From UBA1737 sp964541525 (GTDB lineage Bacteria > Bacillota_I > Bacilli_A > ML615J-28 > CAG-313), in the NCBI GenBank assembly GCA_964541525.1, contig CAZIQF010000008.1, positions 5,443-69,442 on the forward strand: a stretch of 64,000 nucleotides of DNA, written 5' to 3'. Numbering within the stretch: position 1 is the first letter of the stretch; every line of letters starts with the position of its first letter. This document shows, one piece after another, positions 50,728 through 59,695 of this stretch. The notes beneath the pieces were generated by a model. That model worked only from the letters and a program-made list of their open reading frames with translations, did not search any database and was not told where the DNA came from. The position numbers and the translations under genes were made by a program.

Positions 50728-52980
50728 ATGACGGAGCAGGAGAAATATGAGGCGTATTTGCAGATGCTGAAGCAGCCGTTTATAAAGCTGTGCCGCCTGC
50801 GTTTTCTTAACCCCGACGGGACGACGGCGTTTTTCGTGGACAGCAACGAAAAAAACGCACATAGCGGCGCATTTATAGCGGATGGGTCGATTTCCGTAAA
50901 TCTGCAAAACGGCGTGAGGCGCACGGCCAGCGTTACGTTTTCCAACGTGGACGGAGCGTTCGATTACAACGTAAACAATCTCTGGTTCGGCGACGAGGTA
51001 GCTCTGGACGAGGGGCTGGTGCTTCCGGACGGGGAGGAATACTACATACAGCAGGGAGTATTCCTGCTGGAGGAGCCGGAGGAGACGGTGCGGCCGGGGA
51101 CGAGAACCATTACCTACCGGCTGGTGGATAAATGGGCGAATCTAGACGGGACGTTGTGGGGAAAACTGGAGGGGACTTACCGCGGGAAGGTGGGGGAGAA
51201 CATCTTCGGGCAGATCGACGCGCTGTTGCAGGACGACAGAGGAAACGGCAGAGTGGTGGACAGCGTTGCTCCCGTTTACACGGATTACTACTACGGCGGC
51301 GTACATTTTGCGAAAGCCTCCATCCCCGCAGGGTCGAGTTGGCATCATGTGGCCGGTGACGAGGGGGGCGGTGCCGTTGCCATAGGCGCGAAAACCGGCT
51401 ACACGAAAGACGGAGGCGAGACGTGGGTACAGACAAACACGGACTTTACCGTTGAGGCGCGTATCGCATACGGCGATGGGGTGTATGTTGTTATAGACCA
51501 CGAAGGCAGGCTGTACCGATCGCTGGACGGCGGCAAAACGTGGGAAGAATCCGCTATATCGCACGAATGGGTAGAAGGAACGGATTACGGCATCGCTTAC
51601 GGAAACGGGAGATTTATCGCAACGTGTGGAAAGTTCCCCAGCGAGTACGCCATATCCACGGACAAGGGGGAGACGTGGGACATACGCACCATAGGCGGGT
51701 ATATCGAAAGCGTATATTACGCCGACAGGAACAGATTCTTGTTTGTCGGAATAACTACCTACGGAGACGATGCGAAAAATTACGTCTACGTGAAGCACAG
51801 CGACAACGGAGGACAGACCATAAGCTGGCAATCTACATCGTTTGCGAATAACGGGAACGAGAAGTATACGCCGGTCATCATCTTTGAAAACGGAAGGTGC
51901 TTTTTCGTGATACCCAACACCGACAGAGCATGGTGGTCGGACGATTTGAATAACTGGGAGCAGATCAAACTGCCTTATGTGGGGAATTGGAAAGCCGGCG
52001 CGGCGGGTGGCGGACTCATTGTTTTATTCAGCGCGTCAAGGGAGAACGGCTTTGCCATTTATTCCATGAACGGAGGGAAGGAGTGGCGTTTGGCGGTGGG
52101 GACGGTGCCGGCAAATGTGACGGACGCCTGCCGGGTGGGAACGGATGCGTTTATCCGCCCGCTTTTCCCCGCCCTTAGCTTGTACCCCAGAGAGACGCTG
52201 TACCCCCAGGAGGGGACGAGGGAAACGAGCGGCTTTGTGGTCATAGGGCAGGGGGACGCATACGCACAGTATTCCCAGCGGGGGATGGTGCAGAAACTGC
52301 CGGACGGGACTCTTGCGCCGCTGACGGACGCGCCGTACACATTAGAGGTTTCCCCCGGCAGTGGTTCGTATGCGGATGTGATACTGGGGTTTGCCGAAAT
52401 GCTGAACGCATGGGTGGGCTACGACGCCAACGGGCGGCTGCGGATAGACCCCAGTCAGGACGATATACCGGACGAGACGAAGCCCTTGAGCTATTCTTTT
52501 TCCATGAATGAAACGGTGCTGAGCGGAATGACGTACACCACGAAAAACGCGGCGGTGTACAACGACTACATCGTGATGGGGGATGCGCTGGAGGACGGGT
52601 CTCAGCCGGGAGGCCGCGCTGTAAATCTCGATCCGAACAGCGACACGAACGTGAGGATCATCGGACGTAAGGTAAAGTGGGAATCCCAAACCGGGTACAC
52701 CACATCCGTACAGTGTCAGGACAGGGCGGCGTGGGAGATGAAACGCTCCGCCGTGCTGCAAAAAAGCGTGAATGTGTCCTGCGGTCAGATACTCCACATA
52801 CGGGAAAACGAGGTGGTGGAGATCGTAAGGACGGACAAGCCGGGTTCCCCTACGGAGCGGCATCTTGTGATAGGGTTTTCCAGACCGCTCAAGGGGACGG
52901 AAGCCATGAATATATCTGCGGTTTCCGTTGCGGATTTCCCGGAAGCCACGCTGGAAATGTGGCCGCTGGTCGGCACATGA
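50728..52980 (+). CDS. Baseplate/tail protein with Asp-box propeller insert
   Basis: 750 residues. The first 190 (PDGTTAFFVDSNEKNAHSG, SISVNLQNGVRRTASVTFSNVDG) and the last 220 resemble a distal-tail/baseplate hub protein. Between them, about residues 195-460, are several Asp-box (BNR) motifs with S-x-D-x-G-x-T-W geometry: DGGETWVQT, SLDGGKTWEE, STDKGETWD, DNGGQTISW and NGGKEWRL. This suggests a sialidase-like six-bladed propeller used to bind host glycans. Start ATG 50728 follows GGGGTGAGGATAGCGC. Confidence 0.8.
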   Translation: MTEQEKYEAYLQMLKQPFIKLCRLRFLNPDGTTAFFVDSNEKNAHSGAFIADGSISVNLQNGVRRTASVTFSNVDGAFDYNVNNLWFGDEVALDEGLVLPDGEEYYIQQGVFLLEEPEETVRPGTRTITYRLVDKWANLDGTLWGKLEGTYRGKVGENIFGQIDALLQDDRGNGRVVDSVAPVYTDYYYGGVHFAKASIPAGSSWHHVAGDEGGGAVAIGAKTGYTKDGGETWVQTNTDFTVEARIAYGDGVYVVIDHEGRLYRSLDGGKTWEESAISHEWVEGTDYGIAYGNGRFIATCGKFPSEYAISTDKGETWDIRTIGGYIESVYYADRNRFLFVGITTYGDDAKNYVYVKHSDNGGQTISWQSTSFANNGNEKYTPVIIFENGRCFFVIPNTDRAWWSDDLNNWEQIKLPYVGNWKAGAAGGGLIVLFSASRENGFAIYSMNGGKEWRLAVGTVPANVTDACRVGTDAFIRPLFPALSLYPRETLYPQEGTRETSGFVVIGQGDAYAQYSQRGMVQKLPDGTLAPLTDAPYTLEVSPGSGSYADVILGFAEMLNAWVGYDANGRLRIDPSQDDIPDETKPLSYSFSMNETVLSGMTYTTKNAAVYNDYIVMGDALEDGSQPGGRAVNLDPNSDTNVRIIGRKVKWESQTGYTTSVQCQDRAAWEMKRSAVLQKSVNVSCGQILHIRENEVVEIVRTDKPGSPTERHLVIGFSRPLKGTEAMNISAVSVADFPEATLEMWPLVGT

Positions 52981-52996
52981 GGAAAGGAGGGTCGGT

Positions 52997-54436
52997 ATGG
53001 CACTTTATATGCCGACAAATGTAATGCCGTCCACGCTGGGGACGTTCGGAGGCGGAATTGTGGACGCCTTATCGCCGCTGGTGGTTTCCTGGCAGGTGGA
53101 CGGCGGAAGCCCCATGACGGCGTACCAAATCGACATACTGCAAAACACCGTAAGCAGTGTGCTGCTTTACAGCACAGGGAGGATCACCGAAAATTGCCCT
53201 TTTTACGGGAGGGACGAAACGGGGAAGGTGGTGCTGTTTTCCCACACGGTTTCGGTGGACGAGCTGCGCGCCTCCGACATACGGAACGGCGGAACGTATA
53301 AGATGCTGGTGACGCAGTGGTGGAGCGAGGCGGACAGCGTGACCCAGCAGAGCGCATCGGTGTTTATATGCAGGGAAACGCCGGTGCTGACGGTGACGGA
53401 CTTTCAAGACAGCGTGAACACGAAAAAGAAAACGTGGAACGCGAAATGCGTCCTCCCGGAAGCCGCTCTGCCCGCCAGCATCCTGTGGGTGCGCTGGGAG
53501 TTGGCAGTTTCCGGGGAGGAGGAAACGCCGCTGAAGGACACGGGGGAGATTTGCACGCCGCAGCTCACCTTTACTTACGACGGGCTTTTCAGCGGCACGG
53601 AATATGTACTGCGCTGCACCGTACAGACGGCGACGGGGCAGAAGGCGACGACGGATTGGAAACGATTCTCGGTGCAATACAACGTCACGCCAAGCGGCGG
53701 AAGGGCGACCGCGTGTGTCGCGCCAAAAAAGAGCGGCGTTCTGGTTTCGTGGACGCCGGAATCTTCGGGAAGCGACGGTACATCTTGGGCGGTGTATCGC
53801 GCAGAAAAAGGGTCAAAATCCTTCCGGCATATTGCGAATCTGCCCAACGAGCAAAGGAGCGTAATTGACTGCACGGCGGTTTCCGGGGCGACGTATGTGT
53901 ATTACATCTACGGCTCTGCTGACGATGCGTACTCCAAGCAGCCCATGATAACCGACGAGGTGTCGGTATGCCTGTGGGACTGGACGATCCTCTCCTGCAA
54001 GGAAAGGGCGGATGGGAGCTTTCTTGCGGAAGATATATTCCGCTTTTCGCTGAACGTGGCTTCGGGGAATGTGAACAACGGAAACGAGCCGAACGTGGCA
54101 AACAACTTTACCCGTTACCCCACGGTGCAGATGTCCCCTACAAACTACATGAGCGGAACGCTCTCAGGATACATAGGAAGCGTAGGGGACGACCACGAGT
54201 ACCACGATACGAGGAGGGATAGGGACGGAATATTCGCCCTGTCCACCACAAAAAACGCTTTGTTTTTGAAGAACAGAAAGGGAGACCTTGTCCGCATACG
54301 GATCAGCGGAAATGTTTCCGTGAACACACAGGACGCAACGAAAGCACAGGCACAGATCGCCGCCGTACCTTGGGTAGAATCGGGGAGCGGCGCAGAGGCA
54401 CAGATTTACCTGACGAAGAATGACGCGCTGTGGTGA
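52997..54436 (+). CDS. Minor structural protein with fibronectin-III-like domains
   Basis: 479 residues of beta-rich sequence. Repeated modules VVSWQVDGGSPMTAYQIDIL, LWVRWELAVSGEEETPLKDTG and VLVSWTPESSGSDGTSWAVYRA resemble FN3 domains used by phage tail fibres to bind surfaces. The C-terminal part (FALSTTKNALFLKNRKGD) is distinct. Starts at ATG 52997 after GGAAAGGAGGGTCGGT. Confidence 0.75.
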   Translation: MALYMPTNVMPSTLGTFGGGIVDALSPLVVSWQVDGGSPMTAYQIDILQNTVSSVLLYSTGRITENCPFYGRDETGKVVLFSHTVSVDELRASDIRNGGTYKMLVTQWWSEADSVTQQSASVFICRETPVLTVTDFQDSVNTKKKTWNAKCVLPEAALPASILWVRWELAVSGEEETPLKDTGEICTPQLTFTYDGLFSGTEYVLRCTVQTATGQKATTDWKRFSVQYNVTPSGGRATACVAPKKSGVLVSWTPESSGSDGTSWAVYRAEKGSKSFRHIANLPNEQRSVIDCTAVSGATYVYYIYGSADDAYSKQPMITDEVSVCLWDWTILSCKERADGSFLAEDIFRFSLNVASGNVNNGNEPNVANNFTRYPTVQMSPTNYMSGTLSGYIGSVGDDHEYHDTRRDRDGIFALSTTKNALFLKNRKGDLVRIRISGNVSVNTQDATKAQAQIAAVPWVESGSGAEAQIYLTKNDALW

Positions 54437-54453
54437 TGGAAAGGAGGAACATT

Positions 54454-55308
54454 ATGGGATATGTAGCACCGACATGGCAAAACGGAGGGCCACCCGCCCT
54501 GAACGCGCAAAATATGCAGGACATCAGCGATAATCTTGCGTATGTTTCCAACCACATGGTCAACCCCAATCTGCTGGACAACTGGTACTTTGGAAATCCG
54601 GTCAATCAGAGAGGGCAGACGAGCTATAGCGGGAGTGAGATCTACCCCATCTACGCTATTGATCGTTGGAAATCAATCGCAAGTGTTTCTGTGCTCGATG
54701 GCGGCATTACAGTCACAAATGTTGTTCAGCCGCTGGAAGCATCAATTAGAAATGGCTTGCGCGGGAAAACCGTGACGGCTTCTTGTTTGCTTGTGGACGG
54801 AACCCTTGTTTCAGGAACGGCACCTTTTTCTGAGGACGTTTTTTTTGTTTCAGGGGACATCAGATTGCTGACAAATAGCTTTTGGAATAATTCGTTCCAA
54901 GTGTTTTCAAACACGGCGAAAAATGTCCTCGCCGTCAAGCTGGAACTCGGCTCCCAGCAGACGCTGGCTCATCAGGAGAACGGCGTGTGGGTACTGAACG
55001 AGATACCGAAGTTCGGCGATCAGCTGGCGGAGTGCCAGAGGTACTTTGAATGGATGGATGTTCAGTTTCCCAGTGCATTCAATGGAAGCGTCCCATACAG
55101 GGTCGTTAAACGCGCTACCCCCGTCTTCACCTACTATTCTGTTAACGGAACGGTGGGGAAGATCTCCCAGTACAATAGTAGCAGCAACGCATGGGACGAT
55201 GTTGAGCCGACTGTCCCTCCTACAGATCTCAATCTGCGAAGTCTCGTTTTGTTTGTTGCCAATCAACACGAGACCAGGTTTCGGGTAGCGGTATCCGCTG
55301 ACTTGTAA
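54454..55308 (+). CDS. Tail fibre/receptor-binding protein
   Basis: 284 residues. N-terminal anchor (PALNAQNMQDISDNLAYVSN) common to phage tail fibres, then VNPNLLDNWYFGNPVNQRG, a typical prefix for receptor-binding domains. The rest is beta-rich and more AT-rich than its neighbours, a sign of horizontal exchange. Likely sets host range (inference). Confidence 0.75.
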   Translation: MGYVAPTWQNGGPPALNAQNMQDISDNLAYVSNHMVNPNLLDNWYFGNPVNQRGQTSYSGSEIYPIYAIDRWKSIASVSVLDGGITVTNVVQPLEASIRNGLRGKTVTASCLLVDGTLVSGTAPFSEDVFFVSGDIRLLTNSFWNNSFQVFSNTAKNVLAVKLELGSQQTLAHQENGVWVLNEIPKFGDQLAECQRYFEWMDVQFPSAFNGSVPYRVVKRATPVFTYYSVNGTVGKISQYNSSSNAWDDVEPTVPPTDLNLRSLVLFVANQHETRFRVAVSADL

Positions 55309-55320
55309 GGAGGTGTCAAA

Positions 55321-55683
55321 ATGGAATTTGAAATGCCGAAGAGCAGAGTTTACGTCCTGCTGGATGAGCAGAACCGCGTCCTGCGCTGCGAGGGCGGCTA
55401 TACCATGAGCAACATCGACGATGTGAGTAAGTAGACGTACATCGACGAGGGCACGGGAGACAGATACAATCTTTGCCAGAACCACTACCTCGACGGTGAC
55501 CTGTACACCATGCAGGGCATCCCCCGGTATAAGTACGAGGACGGGGCGTGTGTGCTGCGGAGCGAGGAGGAGATCGCGGAGGACGTGGCGGCACTGCCTA
55601 AGCCCCAGCCCAGTCAGCTGGACAGGGTAGAGGCGCAGGCGACGTACACGGCTATGATGACCGATACCATGATGGAGGGCTAA
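55321..55683 (+). pseudogene. Tail protein with in-frame TAG
   Basis: Frame starts at ATG 55321 after AAGGAGGTGTCAAA and ends at TAA 55683 (120 aa), but codon 38 is TAG (55432-55434). Sequence on both sides is sound: VYVLLDEQNRVLRCEGGYTMS before and TYIDEGTGDRYNLCQNHYL after, which together form a familiar small phage tail protein. In relatives a Trp or similar residue occurs there (recollection). Either a nonsense mutation, readthrough or a suppressor tRNA. Confidence 0.75.
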
Positions 55684-55686
55684 CGC

Positions 55687-55809
55687 ATGAAGGAGAAAAT
55701 CAAGAAATGGTATGAACAGGGTTTGTGGACGGCGGAGATGGTACGGAACGCCGTGGTTAAGGGCAAGCTGACGGAGGATGAGTACCGGGAGATCGTGGGG
55801 GAGGAATGA
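55687..55809 (+). CDS. XkdX-family protein
   Basis: Forty residues: KIKKWYEQGLWTAEMVRNAVVKGKLTEDEYREIVG. The WY...GLW...V..AV..GKLT..EY pattern is XkdX. Typically a short protein in the late operon of Firmicutes phages. Immediately upstream of lysis genes. Confidence 0.8.
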   Translation: MKEKIKKWYEQGLWTAEMVRNAVVKGKLTEDEYREIVGEE

Positions 55810-55812
55810 CCC

Positions 55813-55887
55813 ATGACCATCATCTACATCATCCTCGGCGCGTGCGTCGGCTTCTGCGTCGCGGCACTGCTGCAAAGCGGAAAATAG
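55813..55887 (+). CDS. Possible membrane micro-protein, 24 aa
   Basis: MTIIYIILGACVGFCVAALL followed by QSGK: a short hydrophobic helix in the lysis region. Starts four bases after the XkdX stop with a GGGGGAGG context. Could be a coding micro-ORF or chance; TAG stop. Confidence 0.45.
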   Translation: MTIIYIILGACVGFCVAALLQSGK

Positions 55888-55924
55888 ACAACGGAAAGGG
55901 CATATAGCCCGGAAAGGAGAGCGA

Positions 55925-56233
55925 ATGGAACCGTGGGTACAGCAGATCGCCGTGCCGCTGGCGGTAGCGGTGCTGACAAGCAGCGGTTTGTGGGCGCTGG
56001 TATCGAGGCGGGCGGACAAGAACAATGCGGAGCGGAAGATGCTGGTGGGCCTGGCGCATGACCGCATCATCCATTTGGGAATGGCGTATGTGACACGAGG
56101 GTACATTACGCAGGACGAGTACGAAAACCTAAATGATTATCTGTATCAGCCGTACGAAAAGATGGGTGGCAACGGCAGTGCAAAAAGGGTCATGGAGGAA
56201 GTGAGGAAGCTGCCCATCAAACGAGAGGCATAA
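55925..56233 (+). CDS. Holin-like single-pass protein, 102 aa
   Basis: An N-terminal TM (QIAVPLAVAVLTSSGLWALV), then a soluble part with YVTRGYITQDEYENLNDYLYQPYEKMGGNGSA, a pattern common in a family beside holins. May be a holin partner or antiholin. Preceded by AAAGGAGAGCGA. Confidence 0.7.
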   Translation: MEPWVQQIAVPLAVAVLTSSGLWALVSRRADKNNAERKMLVGLAHDRIIHLGMAYVTRGYITQDEYENLNDYLYQPYEKMGGNGSAKRVMEEVRKLPIKREA

Positions 56234-56251
56234 GCCGGAAAGGAAGTAACT

Positions 56252-56542
56252 ATGGACATCAACACTATCGGAGTGGCAACTGTTGCCGCTATCATTGTGA
56301 TCTGCTATCTGATCGGCATGATCGTGAAGGCCACGGCGCTGGACAACAAGTGGATTCCCATTATCTGCGGCGTGTGCGGGGGCATCATCGGTGCGCTGGC
56401 GCTGGCGTTCCACATGCCGGATTTCCCCGCCGAGGACTACTTTACGGCGGTCGCTGTGGGCATTATGTCCGGTCTGACCGCAACGGGCGTCAATCAGATT
56501 TTTAAGCAGATGAAGTCTACCAACCGCGAGGAGGCCATGTAA
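56252..56542 (+). CDS. Holin (A118-like)
   Basis: 96 residues. Three hydrophobic stretches (TVAAIIVICYLIGMIV, IICGVCGGIIGALALAF, DYFTAVAVGIMSGLTATG) with a charged tail (NQIFKQMKSTN), matching the A118/Hol44-type holins. Forms pores that release endolysin. Next to the amidase gene. Confidence 0.82.
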   Translation: MDINTIGVATVAAIIVICYLIGMIVKATALDNKWIPIICGVCGGIIGALALAFHMPDFPAEDYFTAVAVGIMSGLTATGVNQIFKQMKSTNREEAM

Positions 56543-57382
56543 ATGGCCGCCCCGAAGGTCTACCTGTCCCCGGCTATGCACATGGCGAACCCCTGTGTAT
56601 ACCCCCGCACGGACGGACAGCAGTGCTATGAGGCACTGGAGAACAACGAGTACATCGACATTCTGGAGCCGATCCTGAACCGCTGCGGCATCGAGACCAA
56701 GCGCGGTTATCGGCGTACACCCATGAACGGCGACAACGGCGACGCCATCATGAAGCAGAACGTGCGGGAGAGCGACGCGTGGGGCGCAGACGTGCATTAC
56801 GTCAGCCACACAAACGGCAGCGCAGACGGCAAGGGCAACTCCCGGGGATGCTTCCCTATGTACTACACCTACTCCAAGAATGGCAAGAAACTGGGCGAGG
56901 TCATGGTGAAGTACCGCAAGGAGGTCTACCCCGGCACGGTAAAGCTGGTGGCCAGCTCCAAGTGGTACGAACTCTACAAGCCCAGGGCGGTGAGCTACTA
57001 CGAGGAGCACGCTTTCCACGACAACAAGGCGGACGCCGCATGGTTTCACGAGCACATGAAGGCGATCGCTGAGAGCGCCGCCAAGGGGCTGTGTGAGTGG
57101 TTCGGTATTCCGTATGTGCCTGGTGCGGACAAGCCCGCAGAGAGCACCGTAGGCGGCTTTACGGCGGTGTTCCCGCAGCTCGGCAAGGGCGATAAGGGCG
57201 ACAAGGTGCGCGTTTTGCAGGAGCTGCTGCTGGGCCGAGGCTACGATCTGGGCACATACGGTGCGGACGGCGACTTTGGCGCAGCGACATGGACGGCAGT
57301 GGCGCAGTTTCAGGCGGCAAACGGGCTGACGGCAGACGGCATCGTGGGCGAGAATACGTGGCGGAAGCTGCTGCGGGAATGA
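56543..57382 (+). CDS. Endolysin: amidase plus PG-binding domain
   Basis: 279 residues. Residues 1-190 are an N-acetylmuramoyl-L-alanine amidase (Amidase_3) (NEYIDILEPILNRCGIE, ADVHYVSHTNGS, KLVASSKWYELYKP, YYEEHAFHDN). Residues about 205-279 form a PG_binding_1 domain (GDKGDKVRVLQELLLGRGYDLG, DGDFGAATWTAVAQFQAANGLTADGIVG). Cleaves the bond between muramic acid and L-Ala. No signal peptide, so it needs the holin. Confidence 0.93.
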   Translation: MAAPKVYLSPAMHMANPCVYPRTDGQQCYEALENNEYIDILEPILNRCGIETKRGYRRTPMNGDNGDAIMKQNVRESDAWGADVHYVSHTNGSADGKGNSRGCFPMYYTYSKNGKKLGEVMVKYRKEVYPGTVKLVASSKWYELYKPRAVSYYEEHAFHDNKADAAWFHEHMKAIAESAAKGLCEWFGIPYVPGADKPAESTVGGFTAVFPQLGKGDKGDKVRVLQELLLGRGYDLGTYGADGDFGAATWTAVAQFQAANGLTADGIVGENTWRKLLRE

Positions 57383-57391
57383 GGAAAAAGG

Positions 57392-57427
57392 AAATGACAC
57401 CTCCCATATTGGGGGGTGTCATTTTTG
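57392..57427. terminator. Terminator between endolysin and integrase 2
   Basis: AAATGACACCTCCC (57392-57405) pairs with GGGGGGTGTCATTT (57411-57424), followed by TTT. With AAAAAGG on the other side it can also end leftward transcription of the second integrase. Confidence 0.88.
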
Positions 57428-57460
57428 CGGCGCGGCGCGTCAATGGCGGGCGACAAATAT

Positions 57461-58504
57461 TCACGCATTTTGTACCCTCCCGGCCAAAATGTTGGCGTTG
57501 ATGTCCGCCTGACGCTCACGGGCTTCGAGAACGAGGGCGGCGGAGCGCTTGCCGGTGCGGGAAAGCAGACGGCCTGAATAGCGCTGGGTGACGTTGGGAT
57601 TGGTGTGACCCAGCTTGGACTGCAGCTCCTCCTGCTTCATACCGGCGTTGAGGTCGATGCGGGCGCCTACATGGCGCAGGTCGTGGCTGCGGATATTGGG
57701 AACGCCGGTGACTGCCCTGACGTGGGATTCCACAAGGGTGGAGAGCCACTGGCGGGAGCCGCGCTGCCACTCGCGGCTTTCATCGCCGGTGCGGGGACCG
57801 AAGGAGCCCTTCGGCGCGGTGTTGCCGAACAGGGGCGCTGTGTCGGGAAGGCCTTTCGGGCGGATGCCGCTGGCCAGATAGATACGGACAGCGGACTGGG
57901 CAATGTCGGGAAACTCGATGCGGCGGAACTTGCTGCCCTTGCCGCTCTCGACGGAGAGCTCGCCGTCCTCCCAGTGGAGATCCGCCGGGGTGAGATCCAG
58001 AAGCTCGGCATTGCGAAGCTCAGTGGTCAGGAGCATAATGACGATGGCGTAATTCCGGGGCCATGTTTTCGCCTTGGCGGTGGCGGGCTTGTCGTTGCGC
58101 CAAAGCTTCATCACCTGCTGGTCGGTGAGAAGCACATCATAGGGACGACGGGCGGTCTTGCGGGTGTCGGGCGTCAGGCGGCGGGAGACAGGGTTGTGGT
58201 CGTACCAGCCGCCGCATTCGGGGTCACTGGCGTAGTCGAAAAAGGTGCGGAGCCGGTTGACGTAGAGGGCGACGGTGTAGGTGCTGCAGCCGCTGTCGAT
58301 CAGGTTGTCGCGCCACAAAAGGATGGTGGCGTAGGAGGGGTCGGCGTAGTTCTCTTTGGACTCGATAAAGAAGTTGACGAAGTTCTCCAGCGTGGCGGTG
58401 TACGCCTCGACGGTGCGGGGGGATGCGCCGGTGGCGGCGCAGTTTTTGATGTAGGAATCTGTGGCGGCGCAAATCTTCATTTCCGCACGGCTACTTCTGC
58501 CCAT
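57461..58504 (-). CDS. Tyrosine recombinase 2
   Basis: 347 residues. Catalytic residues: Arg in LLTTELRNAELL, Lys in GKGSKFR, His274/Arg277 (HDLRHVG), His300 (LGHTNPNV) and Tyr309 (QRYSG). N-terminal SAM-like domain (SPRTVEAYTATLENFVNFF). ATG 58504 after AGGAGGCCCCGGAAG. Its 3' end lies only 80 bp after the endolysin of the opposite strand, like an integrase next to its att site. May be an integrase of another element or a XerC-type resolvase. Confidence 0.9.
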   Translation of the reverse strand: MGRSSRAEMKICAATDSYIKNCAATGASPRTVEAYTATLENFVNFFIESKENYADPSYATILLWRDNLIDSGCSTYTVALYVNRLRTFFDYASDPECGGWYDHNPVSRRLTPDTRKTARRPYDVLLTDQQVMKLWRNDKPATAKAKTWPRNYAIVIMLLTTELRNAELLDLTPADLHWEDGELSVESGKGSKFRRIEFPDIAQSAVRIYLASGIRPKGLPDTAPLFGNTAPKGSFGPRTGDESREWQRGSRQWLSTLVESHVRAVTGVPNIRSHDLRHVGARIDLNAGMKQEELQSKLGHTNPNVTQRYSGRLLSRTGKRSAALVLEARERQADINANILAGRVQNA

Positions 58505-58546
58505 CTTCCGGGGCCTCCTTTCTTGGAAAATGCATAATTATTCATT

Positions 58547-58756
58547 TCAGATCTTCTTGACGAACTGCTGCATGAGGACAAGCTCCACGCCGCCCTACCA
58601 AACGTGGCAGGAGTCGATGAGAAAATCGCCGTAGGCCATCATCTCAAGGTCGTTGGCGGGGGTAAAGGGTACGCCGTTAGCGCCGAAGGTGAGTTCGATA
58701 TTAGGCTTCACGCCGTCGCCGATTGCCAGCACAGAACAGATTTTGCGGACTGTCAT
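58547..58756 (-). CDS. Small protein with in-frame TAG, 69 aa
   Basis: MTVRKICSVLAIGDGVKPNI and LEMMAYGDFLIDSCHVW run to TAG (58597-58595); the same frame continues GGVELVLMQQFVKKI to TGA at 58549-58547. The downstream part looks protein-like. Start ATG 58756 is preceded by AGGGAGGAAATGTATC. Either a 53-residue protein or a readthrough product. Confidence 0.55.
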
Positions 58757-58775
58757 GATACATTTCCTCCCTCTT

Positions 58776-59564
58776 TCAACCAGCGATGGCACGGCTGGTA
58801 GCCAGCCGCACGATCTCATTACGCAGGATCATCTCAAACATGGCGCGGAGCTTCTTGTCTGCGGCGATGACGGACAGCTTGGACACGGCCTTGCACTCCG
58901 TCTTGGTAGCTCCGGCGGCGTACATACGGTTTCTCATGCGGGTCTGGCGGCACTTGAGGCTTACGCCTGCGGTGCGCTCCAGCTCGTCGTAGAGCTTGGT
59001 GTGGAACTGCTGGTAGTTGAGGCCAAATTCCTCCACGGCGCGGCGGATGTGGCGGGTCATGCGCTCCTGCCATGTGTCGGCGTCGGTGAGGGGAGAGGTG
59101 ACGAAGGTGGTAACGGCGTCGAATTTGCGGTTGGTTTCATCCAGCCGCTTTTCGTTTTCGGCGGTGCGGCCCTTCAGCTCCTTAATCTCCCGCTCGTTGT
59201 CCAAATTGATCTGGGCTTGCAGGGAGAACATTTCGTTGGCGGTCATGGGCTTGGGGTTGCGGAGTTCCTGTTCCATCGCATTGAAGGCGTTAATGTACTT
59301 AACTTTCCATTCCAACGCCTCCTTGCCAGTAAAGCCCATAGCAAGCAGGGTGAAGCCATCGCGGTTCATAAGGTAGGCGCGCTGCGGTCTGCCGTAGCTG
59401 TCGGGGATTTCGGTGTCGAAGAACATCTGTCCAAAATTGGACACATCTTCTTTCAGCGTGTCGATGTCACGCAAAACATGGTTGTGCCCCTTGCCAAAAT
59501 GCTCCGCGATGTCGCGGCTGCTGGCGGTGGGCTGGCCGTTGCTGATAGTCAACAAATCTTTCAT
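58776..59564 (-). CDS. Rha-family regulatory protein
   Basis: 262 residues. N-terminal Rha domain: PTASSRDIAEHFGKGHNHVLRDIDTLKED, then YLMNRDGFTLLAMGFTGKEALEWKVKYINAFN, which is diagnostic. The C-terminal half (SPLTDADTWQERMTRHIRRAVEEFGLNY) is an ORF6C-like or HTH-type DNA-binding part. Such proteins regulate phage or plasmid development. I chose ATG 59564, after GAAAGGAGCATTTACT. Confidence 0.88.
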   Translation of the reverse strand: MKDLLTISNGQPTASSRDIAEHFGKGHNHVLRDIDTLKEDVSNFGQMFFDTEIPDSYGRPQRAYLMNRDGFTLLAMGFTGKEALEWKVKYINAFNAMEQELRNPKPMTANEMFSLQAQINLDNEREIKELKGRTAENEKRLDETNRKFDAVTTFVTSPLTDADTWQERMTRHIRRAVEEFGLNYQQFHTKLYDELERTAGVSLKCRQTRMRNRMYAAGATKTECKAVSKLSVIAADKKLRAMFEMILRNEIVRLATSRAIAG

Positions 59565-59649
59565 AGTAAATGCTCCTTTCATTTTCGTTTGACATGGAGC
59601 AAACGCTTGTGGTAGTATAGATTTACCATCGGAGTTCGCTCTGTGGTGC

Positions 59650-59695
59650 ATAACGGTTTGCTGGCGTTCTTGCAGGATTGGCAGCAGACCGTTAT
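59650..59695. repeat. 13-bp imperfect inverted repeat
   Basis: ATAACGGTTTGCTG (59650-59663) pairs with CAGCAGACCGTTAT (59682-59695), overlapping the stop of the RHH gene. Read on the plus strand it is followed by TTCTTTATC. Probably a terminator or regulatory hairpin. Confidence 0.6.

Noticed and set aside
57383..57460. attR of the ssrA-targeting prophage after the endolysin
   Set aside because: The stretch has only a terminator. No tmRNA-like T-arm or shared core was found.
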